Assembly (NCBI RefSeq): GCF_018812025.1
Contig: NC_063050.1
Coordinates: 7,401,694-7,465,693 of the forward strand
Origin: Megalobrama amblycephala
Taxonomy: Eukaryota; Chordata; Actinopteri; Cypriniformes; Xenocyprididae
Reading direction: 5' to 3'
DNA: 64,000 bases
The translations under genes and the position numbers were made by a program. Below are positions 34,191-46,555 of the stretch, one piece after another. A model generated the notes under the pieces. It worked only from the letters and a program-made list of their open reading frames with translations, did no database searches and was not told the origin of the DNA. The first letter of the stretch is position 1. Every line of letters starts with the position of its first letter.

Positions 34191-35742
34191 GTAACAGTAC
34201 TTTTGATGACCCTAAACAATATGCACAATTAATTCTAATTCACAACAGAGAAACAATGCATGTGTTCTGATTATCATGTCTCAACATGATATATGAGACT
34301 ACTGCACAAAAGGTTAAACCTGGATGCCACATCTACATCAAAAAATGACCTGAAAAGAGTAAAGTGGTATAATCTGTCAACATGCTCCATGAGACAGAGC
34401 AGGAGGATTTCAATGCAAATGTGTCATTGTTTGTGAAGATGTAGATTGGTGTTATAAAGTGACTCACATTTTAAGAATGGTCTTACAATCTAAGTGACAA
34501 AGCACAAAATGTTCTGCTGCAGGACAACACCTAGATTTTTCTTATTCAATTTAAGGACTAAACTCTAGCTATGTAGAGAGACATTTCAGTCGTATTTTGG
34601 TCTGATGGTAAAAGATGTTATGTTTGCCTGGCTTGCCTTTCTGGCTTTGCTTGACATTTTGTTAAAATAGGAGATAACACATTGAACTTGTAGTAGATTT
34701 ATATGACATTTTGGTTCTGCACATCTTGCACTTAACTGTATTTCCAATAATACACTCCACACTTGGCTCTTACCTGAGCAGGTAGACCATCTCATCTTTT
34801 TAAATAAAAATATGAAGGCTATATGTGTTTAGGTTTTATCAGGCATGTTTAAAAATATACAGGATGTTTTTGTTTTGGGTTTAAGTAGTCAGTTAAATTA
34901 CCCCAGCTCTATTTTACTTACCTTTATAAGTTATATGATTGAACTTTTTTTTTTTACTGAAAACTTTTTACATTAAAAAAAAAAAAACTTCACTACTCAT
35001 TTTTGTTGTTGATGTTGCAAATGCACCACTGAAATATGTAGCTAAAGTAATACAATGTATGGGATGTAGCTACATACAATGTAGAAGTAATACAATGTTT
35101 TACAAACATTAGTTGAATAAAGCAGCCAAAAAGCATATATCTTGTTTTCACATTTTATAATCAAAATACAGAGACATGTAATAAATAAAATATATAAAAA
35201 TTATATTTAAAAGAAAAAAGCATTGTCTGTTCTTTTAACAAAGCTTTGGATTTCAGAAATATATTTGGAAAGACATCAATCAAACTTTTTCTTTTAAAGG
35301 AAAGTATCTTTTAAATTGTATCAATATTCATCATTCATCAATAACCATCATGTTGTTCAGTAATTTTCAGTAATGTTCAGTAATGTCATTTTTACTCTTG
35401 AATAAAATGTATGAATATAACTTGCATTAGCTTTACTACTAGATATATTTATGGATACATTTATAAAAACACACCCTGTACAGATATGATCATCTGTTCG
35501 GCTGAGCTTTCGATGTTGTTACGGAGAGGCCAATGCAGATCGGTTGGTTCTTGTCACATGACCTGCAGTGTGCTTGCGGCATTCCTGAAAAGTTAAGATG
35601 CGCAGCACAGGCGCACGTCGCTTCTATTACACCTACTTTTGAAATAAATCTGCACACACAAATGTTGCGATATGTGAACGGCCCCTTAGACAGCAAGAGT
35701 TTATGAGACTGCTGTCCTTTTGTTTCATTAATGATAAAGCTG
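34191..35742. other. AT-rich DNA without recognised genes
   Basis: Short A/T runs (34950-34990) and small direct repeats (GGGATGTAGCTACATACAATG region near 35060). No exon, RNA gene or terminal repeats identified. Confidence 0.45.
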
Positions 35743-36722
35743 CAGTGCTTCCCACAGGTTTGAAATATACTTGCGGTGGTAGCCGTGCAAAAAATCCTCC
35801 TATTACCCACGTCACAAAAATGGTCTACTACATGTGACAAACAAATAATGTGTGATTTTTAACAGTATTTTTATTTATTGAAATTAATTTTAATTACATA
35901 ACATATTACATTTAATTACATACTAATATTATGCATTATTATGCATTGTAAATTATGCGAAATTACAGCATTTAAATGGTTTACATTTTCCTATGTTCTC
36001 CTTGTTGTCATATAGTGTCTCTCTCAGTGAATGGGACACTAGTAAAATTTATAAAATGAATAATATGTGTTAAATAATGTTCTTAGTGTTTTCTTCCTGT
36101 GGGGAGACTACAATAATTTACTATGAATTAAATGGAAATCAAATTAAATACAATTTAATGTGTAATACCATTAATGCCCCAAAGAATAAGAAAAAACTTA
36201 GCTTGTGACTTTTAAATTATAAACAAGCCCATAAATACACAGGTACACTTCTATTGTGAAATGTCTGTACTATTGCAGGCTGAGCCTTCAGATTCTTACA
36301 ATCGTCTAAATCATTTTATATAAAGGCCATAAAGTAGACATTGTAATAATTCATCAACTTGAGTTCTTTAGCAATCGCTTGGCATAAATCTGCACTTTTC
36401 ATTGATTGAGAATCACTTTGAAGTCTGAAGCGCTGTCGCGTGAGCTTGTAGAACCAGTAGAACTCGCAACAGTGCCGCCTTGTGACTTTGCAAAATGCAG
36501 CGCCCGTTTGAATGTTAGTGGGAGTAAACAGTTCTGACGCATACATAACGAGCAGGTATGAAACAACTAGTTAATCGCGGATGGTTTCATTATCTTGCGC
36601 GGATATAAAAGTATAAGAGGATAAAAATAATAAAAGCAAAAATGTGTCTCCAAATATACTTGGGCGGCCGTTATTATATGTGGGCGGCCCGCCCAAGTAT
36701 AGTCTATGTGTGGGAAGCACTG
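35743..36722. mobile_element. hAT-like element CAGTGCTTCCCA
   Basis: Ends CAGTGCTTCCCACAGG and ATGTGTGGGAAGCACTG are inverted repeats. A GGGCGGCC pair precedes the right end. Flanks (TAAAGCTG, AGCTGCTG) share only part of a target duplication. No transposase. Confidence 0.75.
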
Positions 36723-37080
36723 AGCTGCTGTCCGTAACTTTTTTGGTTAAAAATCTCCTTACTTTAGCCCGATTTACAACGTTAAACTTGTAATAATGTT
36801 TTCTTAATCGGGCAGTACTGGTGGATTTCTGCAGGAAAATCGAGCATGTCGCCGTTCATCTTTGCGTCATTACGTCACGCCTGTTTACAAAAAGAACGAG
36901 TCCCAGCTAGTAGGCTACATCATGTAAGGATGCTGCAGGTGGCGGATCATTTATAGCCTTTTCTCACAGCAGCTGGAATAATTAAACTTATTTTGATCTC
37001 AGATTGTATCTTATGACAAATTAATGTTAGAGATTAGACTGTACAGAAATTGAAATCTACAGGTAACGCTAACACACACT

Positions 37081-37223
37081 TAGGGCTGGGCGATTGATCG
37101 AAAAGTAATCAAAACCGAAATTCAGAACCTCTAACCGACGTAACCATGTTGGTCATTTCGTTTTTTTAATTCCTGTTAATACTTTCCCCTTAAAAACATA
37201 CTACCGCGTATGTAGTCACGTGA
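37081..37223. mobile_element. hAT fragment TAGGGCTGGGCGATTG
   Basis: A left terminus of the TAGGGCTGGGCGAT type without a matching right end before the next element starts at 37232. Confidence 0.45.
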
Positions 37224-37231
37224 CTCCACCC

Positions 37232-37450
37232 TAGGGCTGGGCAAAGCCACGCAAAATCGGGTTCAGTATCGAAGGCGATTCATCTTCGATACTGAACGCG
37301 ATTTTGCGTGGCTTGTCCGTGAACTACGGCTTTGTCTATTAAAAGGTGCTCCATTTGAAAGCAGGTGATGGCGATTTAGCGGTAATCAGGGAACCGGCTT
37401 TACTGACGAAATGCACGTGAGAATCGCATGCGATATATCGCCCAGCCCTA
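37232..37450. mobile_element. Short hAT MITE with exact 8-bp target duplication
   Basis: 219 bp from TAGGGCTGGGC to GCCCAGCCCTA. Exact CTCCACCC on both sides (37224-37231 and 37451-37458). The left half is a palindrome: GCCACGCAAAATCG and TTCAGTATCGAAG invert around about 37280. Confidence 0.92.
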
Positions 37451-37950
37451 CTCCACCCCGTCCAGTCAGCGCCATGGAAGCAACACAGAGGCGAGCTGAA
37501 ACGCTGAGTGAATACTTTCAGACAGCGCAAGCCCTCAGTGAGATCATTTTCACTTTAGTCTTCACAATACTTTGTCAATTGTATGTGTTTTAAGGCTTGC
37601 CAGTTTGGACATTCAAGCGATTTTAGAAGATCGGATGTGTATTATTTTTATATTGAGCTACTGCACTCGTGCAGATTATCAGTGGGATTTTTCTCTTCAA
37701 GACCTATTAAACTTATCATATAAAATACTTTTAGTATTTTATATGATATTATATACTTTAGCCATGAAATAATATTTTGCAATATGCTGAGTATTGCAAT
37801 AACATTAGGGTGATTAACATTCCTCGATTAAATTCGAGTACTTGATTTTTAGAAAATGCTCGATTGCAATTTACTTCAATTAACCAGCAAAATACCGGAA
37901 GTGGCGCATTCCATGGATGAGAATTTATGAACCGCATTATCAGATGGTTT

Positions 37951-38190
37951 TAATGCCGTTCCACACCCGTAAGACCTTCGTTAATCTTCGGAACACAAAT
38001 TGAGATATTTTTGTTGAAATCCGATGACTCCATGAGGCCTGCATAGGAAGCAACAGGCGGGAGGCGTTCCTTCGAAGGAGGGGGGGTTGTTCTTACGCAT
38101 GCGCTCATTTCAAGTCTTACGGGTGTGGAACGGCATGAGGGTGAGTAATAAATGACAGAATTTTCATTTTTGGGTGAACTAACCTTTTAA
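37951..38190. mobile_element. TTAA MITE, left end missing
   Basis: Right end GGGTGAACTAACCTTTTAA finishing at 38190. The left starts mid-arm (GCCGTTCCACACCCGTAAGA). The centre carries GTTCTTACGCATGCGCTCAT, shared with the TTAA element at 53.9 kb, so it is chimeric. Confidence 0.75.
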
Positions 38191-38739
38191 GGACCCGCGG
38201 GAACCCTGGTTATGGTGATGGTTGACTAACCAGTCAACAGACTGGAAGTATGTCTCCTGCACCTATTCACTTGATCATGGCAAATGGAGACTAATCTGAT
38301 AAAATAAGAAAAAGCTTATTCAACATCCTGGTTGCACTGCTAATGATACAAAGAGGTATTATACTGAATGCTTTTGGAAAAACAAACAAACAAACAAAAA
38401 CACTTCCGTCCACAATACATGCGTGTTCCCATGGTCAGTCATTAAAAAAAAAAAAAATGACATGACAACCCATTCAAGTGTAAAATGAAAGAAATCAATG
38501 CGTTGCCTCAGGGCAACCGGATATTCATCTCTATTTGGTGACACAACACAACATATTTTCTAAAGGCTAAACTTACCCCATAGTTTTGGTTAGTAATACA
38601 TAAAGTTAACAAACGAATGGACATAATTACAAAGAACAATTGTCAGAGGTTAATAATGCAGTCAGCTTGCTATCAAACAAATCTGTGCAATCTAGTTGCA
38701 CAGATTGCAACTAGAGGTTTTGTCCCACTAATTACACCT

Positions 38740-39135
38740 TTAAAGGGTTAATTCACCCAAAAATTAAAATTATGTCATTAATGACTCACCCTCATGTCGT
38801 TCCAAACCCGTAAGACCTCCGTTCATCTTCGGAACACAGTTTAAGATATTTTAGATTTAGTCCGAGAGCTTTCTGTCCCTCCATTGAAAATGTAAGTACT
38901 GTATACTGTCCATGTCCAAAAAGGTAAAAACATCATCAAAGTAGTCCATGTGACATCAGAGGGTCAGTTAGAATTTGTTGAAGCATCAAAAATACATTTT
39001 GGTCCAAAAATAACAAAAACTATGACTTTATTCAGCAGACAATGTCATAGTTTTTGTTATTTTTCTCTTCCGGAATCCTTTCCATTGAATTGATTAATGG
39101 CATAATTTTCATTTTTGGGTGAACTAACCCTTTAA
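38740..39135. mobile_element. TTAA fold-back MITE
   Basis: TTAAAGGGTTAATTCACCC at the left, GGGTGAACTAACCCTTTAA at the right. The left arm is near-identical in text to 19502-19800; the right arm is shortened. Confidence 0.88.
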
Positions 39136-41640
39136 GACATAATTTCAACTTGGTTGTAATAAACATTTACAACACAAGATAATAATCTATGTGAATTAGA
39201 CTAAACTATGTAAAACAAGTAAACAACTTAGTGCTGCCCAGATCTGACAATAACTGAATATCACAACCTTTTGTAACGTAACCTTTCAAATTAAAATGGG
39301 ATGTGGGAGAAAATTGCCTTGATGTGAAATCTGGATAGCTCTCTGTCATCTCTCATGTCCTGCCATTAACAGCCAGTAGCGCAAAGCATTTGTCATGCTC
39401 AGTGGCAATTTTCGGCACCCACGGTTGCATATGAGCTATGATAGTGAAGATTACGTCAAAGCACAACTAGAAATGTTTTTGGCAGAGGTATTACTCTGCA
39501 CAAGAGAACAACATTAATGAAAGCACTATTAACACACAAGCAGACGACTGACGTAAAGCGCACCACCATGAGTAAACATTGGGGGCTGAGAGCTGGGAGT
39601 GGGCACTGCTAAACGTTAACACACCACAATTACATCATGGGCAAAACCTCAAATAAAACATGATATATGAAACAGGTTATGAATAATTCACCACAGCAGA
39701 CGCAGAGGGAGAAAAACAGGCACACATCACAACGAGCTAATAAATCCAGTAAAGCATTGATCTGTTCTGGACTTTGTGCACAAGTCAATGAGCAGTTAAG
39801 AGTCCGAACTGCTGTGAAATTGACTGGTCTAAATGCTTCACTTATAATAACACACTGTACACACGCATACAAAAATTGGCTGAAGGGCTCAATGTGATTT
39901 TCAACAGAGCCAACAACTCATGCAAGCAGCTTATTCTGTGATCTCTCATCAGAAACTGTTACCAGTTTGGACTCAGCCTGTCATAGAGAAGACTGGCATG
40001 TGGCCGCATTTCTAAGTGGTGAAGGGATGCTGCTATTAACTTTGGGCACACAGCCAGTGGAGGAAATCCAGGGATCACTGAGCCTGTCAAAATGAAAGCC
40101 GTCACCTGAATCAGCAATCTGCTGACTACACAAGCATGGTGTTGGTTATCAGCTTGATTCCCGAATTTCTGTGAATTTCAATCCCCTTTTAAAGGCTTAT
40201 GTCCATGTGATTTTCTTTTAAATTATGATGCAGTCACTGTGAAGCTGAAACTGATTGATACTTTAACATCTGGTGCACCTCAGTGAGGTCAAGCGTGCAA
40301 GACAGTTTGTCAAAAGTATAAGACAAAATAATAATGACACTGAGGGAACGGTGTAGTTCCAGAGAAATGTAGATGTCAAATCAAACCATTGATCCCCAGG
40401 TATCAAGAACAAAATCTTCCTTGGGGCGAGAGGATCTGTGTCTGTCTTCAGTCAACTCTTTTCACCACGAGCATAAAAGAAGAGCTGGGCGGCAGCGGGT
40501 TTTGCAGCCTGGCTTGCCTTTACATGTAGGGATACTTATCACACATAGACCAAGATACACAGCCTAGGGGTTACGTTTATTGAACAACAGTGCTTATCTC
40601 CTATGCACTGTGCACTAGTAGGAAAGGCAGAGCATTAGAGAGCCTTGCACTACAAACAAAAAAAGCAAAAAACTACTGCATAGGCGACCTCAAACCATTC
40701 ATCACCTCGCAAACACACTGAAGGTCTGCAGCAGGCATCTTCTTCTCTCAGAAACGCACACCCCTTACCTGCAGGCCTGGATGAGTCACGCTGTGCTGCC
40801 ATTATACAAATAATGACACTTTTTATGCCAGTCATTACGCAACTTGCTCACACTTTTACATGCTGCTACAATGTAGGTTAAGAGCAACAACTGCAGTTAT
40901 ATGTGTGACCCTGAGCTCTAAAGCAGCCATACATTCTCCCTCTGAATCAACCTTTTGTCCTGCATGACTGTAATTCAGCACTGATCACAAAGTAAGTCTT
41001 TCTTTGTTCACAGAAAAGAGTCAGTAACTCAAATAACAATGCAGCAATGAGGCTGCTCCTGTTGCTTCTTATGTCACAAATTAATCAAGATGCAACAAGA
41101 ACGACGATTATCTGACAGGAAAAAAGGTCTCGACATATGAAGTGGCGACTTTTTCATCCAGCTCTGCGTGCTGAAGTAGGGAAAGTGACACCAGCAAAAG
41201 TCATACGGTTTATGTACATCAATTTTGATTTTAGTCTTGAAGTACGAAACATTTGAGCCCTCCTCACAGAGAAATGGGTAAAAAGAGATGGGAATTTTTC
41301 TTCCACAAGAACTGTTAAGTTACATGATGAGTTTCATTGTTATGGTAAACCGAACACCTCTTACTAAATTACCATTGGACGCGTTTGTTGTCAAAACTCA
41401 ATCATATGAACGCAGATAAAGACTTACTCCTAGACTTAGGATGAATCTTTAAGTCAAGTTCCCGCCACTCACTTTCCTCAGGTGAAATCTTGAGATCGGC
41501 GCGAGGACTGAGATATGAGGAAACGTAACAATTTCCTCTTAATTTGTTTTATCCGATAAAACCCAAGCTCTTGTGAAACTGATTTTCACAAACGTGGAAG
41601 GAATGTTTCGATAATCTGTGATATACACGCTGTCTTTGAG
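39136..41640. other. Low-repeat DNA without recognised genes
   Basis: The longest stretch in the window free of obvious transposon ends. No coding exon chain found on either strand. It could be intron or regulatory DNA of a minus-strand gene whose first exon may lie at 41646. Confidence 0.45.
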
Positions 41641-41645
41641 TCCTA

Positions 41646-41880
41646 CCTGTCAGATTCGGTGTTCACTCGATAACGCCAGGTGTCTGGTGACTGATCAAAA
41701 CTTCACTCGAAGTTGGTCCTGTGCTGTGTGTATACCCAAAGTTCAACGGAATTCCTACGTTTTATGAATTTATTTCAGTGTGTAACATATTGTGCTCTAT
41801 AACCGCTGTCGCATTCTCACTCATTTCTGCCTCGCGTTTCTGTCGCTAAATTGCAGCAGCGCTCGAGCTTGATTACTCAA
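41646..41880 (-). promoter_or_regulatory. Possible minus-strand promoter and non-coding first exon
   Basis: On the minus strand the sequence ends ...ACCGAATCTGACAG followed by GTAGGACTC, a good splice donor at 41645. The upstream 230 bp has more CpG than its surroundings (GCTCGAGCGCTGC, GCGACAGAAACGCGAGG). No start codon with a usable frame and no second exon were identified. Confidence 0.25.
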
Positions 41881-42487
41881 TCTCGCTCACGCTGTACATA
41901 TGCATCTATTGACAACCCACTCTTAAAGGGACAGGACACTTTTATTATGACAGCGCTCCACAAGTCAATGAACGACACTAAACTTAATAAAGTTATTAAA
42001 CTTAATTTTAAACTCTAGTCCACAGTTTTACCGCTAAAAAACTGGTAATAATTGTGAGTCTAATTTGATAGGGCATATTTGTACATTGTTAGGGGAAGAT
42101 GCTTTTTGAAAAGCACCTTCAGTATAAAGACCATTATCACGAGGCTGCGTTCATAAGAAACAGTACCTATTTTACGGCTGTTAAGGTGAGTTAAATTGAC
42201 AAAACCTCGGTTTAATAAATTATAGCAGTCATAAGAGCTTCAAATAGAATTCTTCAAAGTACTCTAGTTCTACCATGTGGCCATTTGAAGAATTGCAGAC
42301 AGGTCCCTATAAACACAAATAGGACTACTGAAGATTTTATTATACAATGAAAGATAAATTGTGTGCACATATTTAACAAATTTTAAATAGTAGACATAAT
42401 GGTCCGTCATTAATAGGTAACTATGCAGGAAGTAATGCAGGACAAATGAGTAGTAGGCCTACTACATTAACACTTGAGCTACTACTA

Positions 42488-43530
42488 TTAAAGGTGCAAT
42501 ATGTAAGAATTTTGCAGTAAAATATAAAAAAAACACTAGGCCAGTGTCATATATTTTGTTCACTTGAGTACTTACAATATCCGAAATGTTTCCAACTATT
42601 TGTAAATCATGAGAAAATTGCAATTTTAACCAAGGCTCCGGGACGTGAGGAGTCACCTGTCAATGGCGTCATACCCGCGTTACCCTCAGTTTTATTTTGT
42701 AGAAACCATGGAAACATCAAAGACGCTTTAATATAATACACGTTTTAATAGACAAGGGAACAACTGTTTTGATATATTTATAGACAGACAATGAATTGTT
42801 AGATAGCTCAACACGTTTAGTCTTATTGTTTAAATCTAATTTTCTTGATTTTTTGCGAGTACCATGCTTTACCATGCCTCAAAGAAAAACACCATTTTGT
42901 GAAGTAGCTAATAGCATAATCAGATGCAGCTTTATAATAATTTATTTTTAGTAATAGTAATACAGCATTTTCTCCATCATACAATACATTTTAAAACTAA
43001 TTGCATGCCATTTATCAACAAGTCATCCAGCATTTAATATGATATACTAAAATTGATCTAGTTTATTTAAGTGTGCAACAAGTGTCTCACCGCAGCCACC
43101 AAGCGAACACACAGAGTAACGTTATAACATTTTCAACACACTCAAATGTATCTAATATGATAAACAGAGCCGCGTTACTTCATACTCGTGACCGGAAAAG
43201 CGGAAGCGGCATAATAAAAGTTCTGCTGCGTGTGTTGCGCAGTCACTCCAGCGGCCTCGTTCAGCTCCAACAACACTCGGTCCTGCTCTGCTTCATACTA
43301 CAATAACGTTAATAATCGCATCCATGAACATGATTTCTTCATGTTCATGGATGCGAGCATGTTCATGAACATGAGTCCTATCCCTATTCTTTTGCACCGT
43401 CCGTTGAGGTAAAGACCACATGTCCCAAGATTCCGCACTCAAACTTGCCGTCATCAAGCTAAGCCTTTTTTTTAAATAGGCCTCTAGCGACCTCTAGCGG
43501 ACATAAAAATAATACATAATGCACCTTTAA
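42488..43530. mobile_element. TTAA-bounded element TTAAAGGTGCAATATGTA
   Basis: Left TTAAAGGTGCAATATGTAAG, right ATAATACATAATGCACCTTTAA in inverted orientation, each within TTAA. It contains the hairpin CGCATCCATGAACATGA / TCATGTTCATGGATGCG at about 43318-43356. Confidence 0.85.
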
Positions 43531-43754
43531 GTAATATGGAAACATGATTAACTAATCAGTAAGCAATATCAAATTGATAGTTCCTTAAGTAATCAGCAAT
43601 TACTGAATGAGATTAACCTCATTAATAACTATCAACTAGCTACAAATTATAGAGAATTACCCATTAATTACTAATCACAACATTATTGTGCATCTGAGAC
43701 ATAATCATCTTTTTAATACAGTGCATCACTAATTACTCAAGTGTTACCTAGTTA

Positions 43755-43965
43755 CTCTGCAGGAACTACTAGTGATCTGGACCATTTATTTTAAAGTGAA
43801 AAACATATTTTTTGCTTTAAAATAATGGTCCAGACGGCCCCTTTTTTACTTTTAGTTTATTTTAACATGGTCAGAAAATGCATCATAATTAGTCAGGTTA
43901 ATTGGTCACTCTGTAGGAACTACCGGTGATCTGGAGTCTGGACCATTATTTTAAAGTGAAAAAGA
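43755..43965. repeat. TCTGGACCATT inverted and direct repeats
   Basis: GATCTGGACCATT at about 43774, its inverse AATGGTCCAGA at about 43825, and a third copy at about 43940, each beside ATTTTAAAGTGAAAAA. Part of a small repeat between the TTAA element and the tfr1 3' end. Confidence 0.65.
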
Positions 43966-45054
43966 GTTACCCCTACAACTTTTACTGGTTTCACCGTCTA
44001 CTATTTGTAAATTTAGTTGAAATGTAGCCAATTTCTCTAATGGAAATTGCATTATCAGAATTTTTATTTATTTATTTTTATTATATATTATAACATTTAT
44101 ATAATATTTCTTTCAAAAAATGACTAATTGAGTCATAGACATCTTGGTTAAAATGTGAGGTTAAACAAGTGATGAAAGAACTTAATTTTAGTGTCAATTT
44201 AGTACTGCACTCCACAGTTAACTTGGATCCAAAAGAGTCTTCACAGTTTAAATGAGTTGTTCTCTTTTTATTAATCACTTGCAGACTTATCATAAAACTA
44301 AGAATCAGTGCGTGTTTAATACTATAAACCAATTACGTCCACAACAATACTACTGACATTACATAGCATTCTTCAGAACGATATGGACATGTAGACAATC
44401 ATGAAACTGCAAGTGATAACTAATAGACGTTGTTAGAATAATCTTTAATCTCCATTTTCATCTCGTTCACATTTTCTGTTGAAACAAGACGTATTTCAAA
44501 GTTACACATGAGTGTCTTTCTCAGCGCATAAACATTATTTTCCACTTGCAACTCAATTCATATTGATGTCTTTTGACGGCCATATGATATGATAATAAAC
44601 AGATGATACTGGTATCAAAAGATAACCAATTAGCTGAATAGTTTAAATGTAACACCAGTTTGATGAAGTTGAATACAATTTGAGTGAAGTTAAATGCACA
44701 CAAAGAAAAGAGAGAGGAAAAAAAAAAAAAAAAAAGTATTTCAATCTTTAAAGCTTCATACTGTAAATATACAAGGCACATACAAGTAAATGATACACCA
44801 GAAATAAAAGAAATATGAAAACCGAGTAAGAGAACAGAACAGAATCTTATAGAAGCCCATAGCAGGATCTTACAGAGAAGGTTTCTCTAGATTTCAGTCT
44901 CTACTGTGATCCTCACCCACTCCACATTTGATTAATCCAAGGCAGAAGAAGGTAACAGCACTTGATTGTTCATGAGAAACTGACCATAGATTACATGACT
45001 TACAACAGATAACTAGTATGGTAAGAGTGTGTGAATATAGACGATTTGTACATC

Positions 45055-45081
45055 ATCATGGGAAACACTGTTCCCGATAAT
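45055..45081 (-). promoter_or_regulatory. Iron-responsive element E
   Basis: Minus-strand order: AUUAU, bulged C, GGGAA, loop CAGUGU, UUCCC, AUGAU. One U-G pair in the lower stem. It is the last of the five IREs, 20 nt after element D. Confidence 0.92.
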
Positions 45082-45101
45082 TACATCCACACCACAGTGA
45101 A

Positions 45102-45126
45102 ATATGAGGGGCACTGCCCTCGATAT
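45102..45126 (-). promoter_or_regulatory. Iron-responsive element D
   Basis: Minus-strand order: AUAU, bulged C, GAGGG, loop CAGUGC, CCCUC, AUAU. A compact, perfectly paired 25-nt hairpin about 40 nt after element C. Confidence 0.92.
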
Positions 45127-45166
45127 CAACACATCGGTAGGCAAAATCTACCATCATCTTCTTCGC

Positions 45167-45193
45167 ATTATGGAAGGCACTGCTCCCGATAAT
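45167..45193 (-). promoter_or_regulatory. Iron-responsive element C
   Basis: Minus-strand order: AUUAU, bulged C, GGGAG, loop CAGUGC, CUUCC, AUAAU. One G-U pair lies in the upper stem, otherwise Watson-Crick. About 205 nt separate it from element B. Confidence 0.93.
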
Positions 45194-45398
45194 TATTCTG
45201 GATCAGGTATAACATTGATTCAAAAGGAGGATGCCAGAGACTAACAAACAACAGTATTTTTCTGAAAAATGTTTATTATTATTATTATCATTATATTATT
45301 TAAGAAATGCATTGTGGTAGTTTCTGGTCATAGCTTTTGAAAACAAGGTTATCTCCATAGCAGATGCTGCTTTCACATTTCGACAGTATAACTGTCAT

Positions 45399-45427
45399 AA
45401 TTATGGAAGGCACTGCTTCCGATAATT
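45399..45427 (-). promoter_or_regulatory. Iron-responsive element B
   Basis: Minus-strand order: AAUUAU, bulged C, GGAAG, loop CAGUGC, CUUCC, AUAAUU. All five upper and the lower pairs form. Canonical CAGUGN loop and unpaired C five pairs below it. Confidence 0.93.
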
Positions 45428-45460
45428 ATACATTTGTTTAAAAAGGCGTTACAAAATGCT

Positions 45461-45489
45461 ATTTATAGTGATCCCTGTCACTGATAAAT
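45461..45489 (-). promoter_or_regulatory. Iron-responsive element A (variant loop)
   Basis: Read on the minus strand, the order is UUUAU, bulged C, upper stem AGUGA, loop CAGGGA, upper stem UCACU, AUAAA. Both stems pair perfectly. The loop keeps C1 and G5 but has G at position 4 instead of U. It is the first IRE after the stop codon. IRP1/IRP2 binding to such hairpins in TfR1 mRNA stabilises it under low iron. Confidence 0.85.
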
Positions 45490-45835
45490 AAAAAAAAACA
45501 ACAACTAATAAATAGATATTTCAGAGCCACACAGGAAAGCCTCTTTCTACTATTTGACAGAACTGATCTGAAATGCCCCTGAAAAAGCGTATTCAACCGA
45601 AAAATTGGAAAAATACTGTGCTTTAGGAGGTGTGTCATCACTACAGGTAAGTCAGGTTACAAACATTAAAATGACAATGGCTGATTGTCTAACTGTAGCC
45701 TGTATAAGAAAAAACATCAACCTCGAAATCCAGACTGTTCAGGTTATTATGAAAGTAGTTCCTAAAAGGTGTCTGAAAATGATCAAAGTAACAAACCAAT
45801 AACACATTCCAAATTTGTGTAATCTAAACTAAATC

Positions 45836-46172
45836 TTAAAGGAACAGTTCACCCAAGAATAAAAATGCTGGGTTATTTGCCATGATGTCATTCTAACCTC
45901 TTATTAATTTTGTTCTGTTCTTCACACATAGATATTGGATGGATTCAAAGGACGAATTATAGCACATGAGTGATGTGAGCTACTTTTATAATATTTTATG
46001 GTGCTCCTGTGTCCTGTATTGAAGTTTAAAATCACCAGTAATTTCATGGAAAAGAGCAACCAGTACGTTTTTCAAAATAGCTTATGTTGTGTTTCACAGA
46101 AGAGGTTAGGAAGGACATGAGGGTGAGTAAAGGATGACAGAATTGTTATTCTTGGATCAACTACTGTTTTAA
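45836..46172. mobile_element. TTAA MITE inside the tfr1 3' UTR
   Basis: TTAAAGGAACAGTTCACCC at the left; GGATCAACTACTGTTTTAA at the right, with GACATGAGGGTGAGTAAAGG before it. The arms are diverged, so it is an older copy. It lies between the stop codon (46313) and the first IRE (45489). Confidence 0.75.
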
Positions 46173-46312
46173 ATATTGAGGTAAACCTCTAATCATAAAT
46201 TCACGTTAATAATAGAGCACCAATATCATTTTCTACTTTAATTTTCCTTTTTTGTCTTGAATGATGGTTCAAAGCTATCAAATTGTTAAAGAGGTGAGCT
46301 GAATCTGCCTGT

Positions 46313-46555
46313 CTAAATTTCATTATCCATATCCCATACTTCCCCTGCCAATGCATTGGCACAGCCCTGGATGGTCCAGGTAGCAAGAGCAAACTGATTC
46401 TTGAATTGGTCGACGTCAGCAGATTCAAGACCTCCTTTAATAGCTTCAAGGTGATTCACCAGAGCTGCCAGTGTGTGCGAACCAGAGCCCAGCACAATGT
46501 GCCGGAACAGACTCTCCCGTGGAGACACGTAGGGAGAGAGGAGACTGCCTTCCAC
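46313..46555 (-). CDS. tfr1: tfr1 last coding exon and stop
   Basis: Encodes [33 protein letters not shown] and [20 protein letters not shown], ending DMDNEI and TAG at 46315-46313. It matches the mammalian C-terminus in order and length. Acceptor GGAAG before GTGGAAG. Confidence 0.95.
   Translation of the reverse strand: MEGSLLSPYVSPRESLFRHIVLGSGSHTLAALVNHLEAIKGGLESADVDQFKNQFALATWTIQGCANALAGEVWDMDNEI

Larger units (their letters stand above)
44267..46312 (-). other. tfr1: tfr1 3' untranslated region (end approximate)
   Basis: Everything from the stop codon to at least 45055 must be in the mRNA if the five IREs are functional. Candidate polyadenylation signals on the minus strand are ATTAAA (plus-strand 44449-44444) and AATAAA (44272-44267), with further AATAAA-like sites near 44050-44090; I cannot choose between them. 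The region contains the TTAA MITE at 45836-46172 and a TTA-rich run near 45280. Confidence 0.6.
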
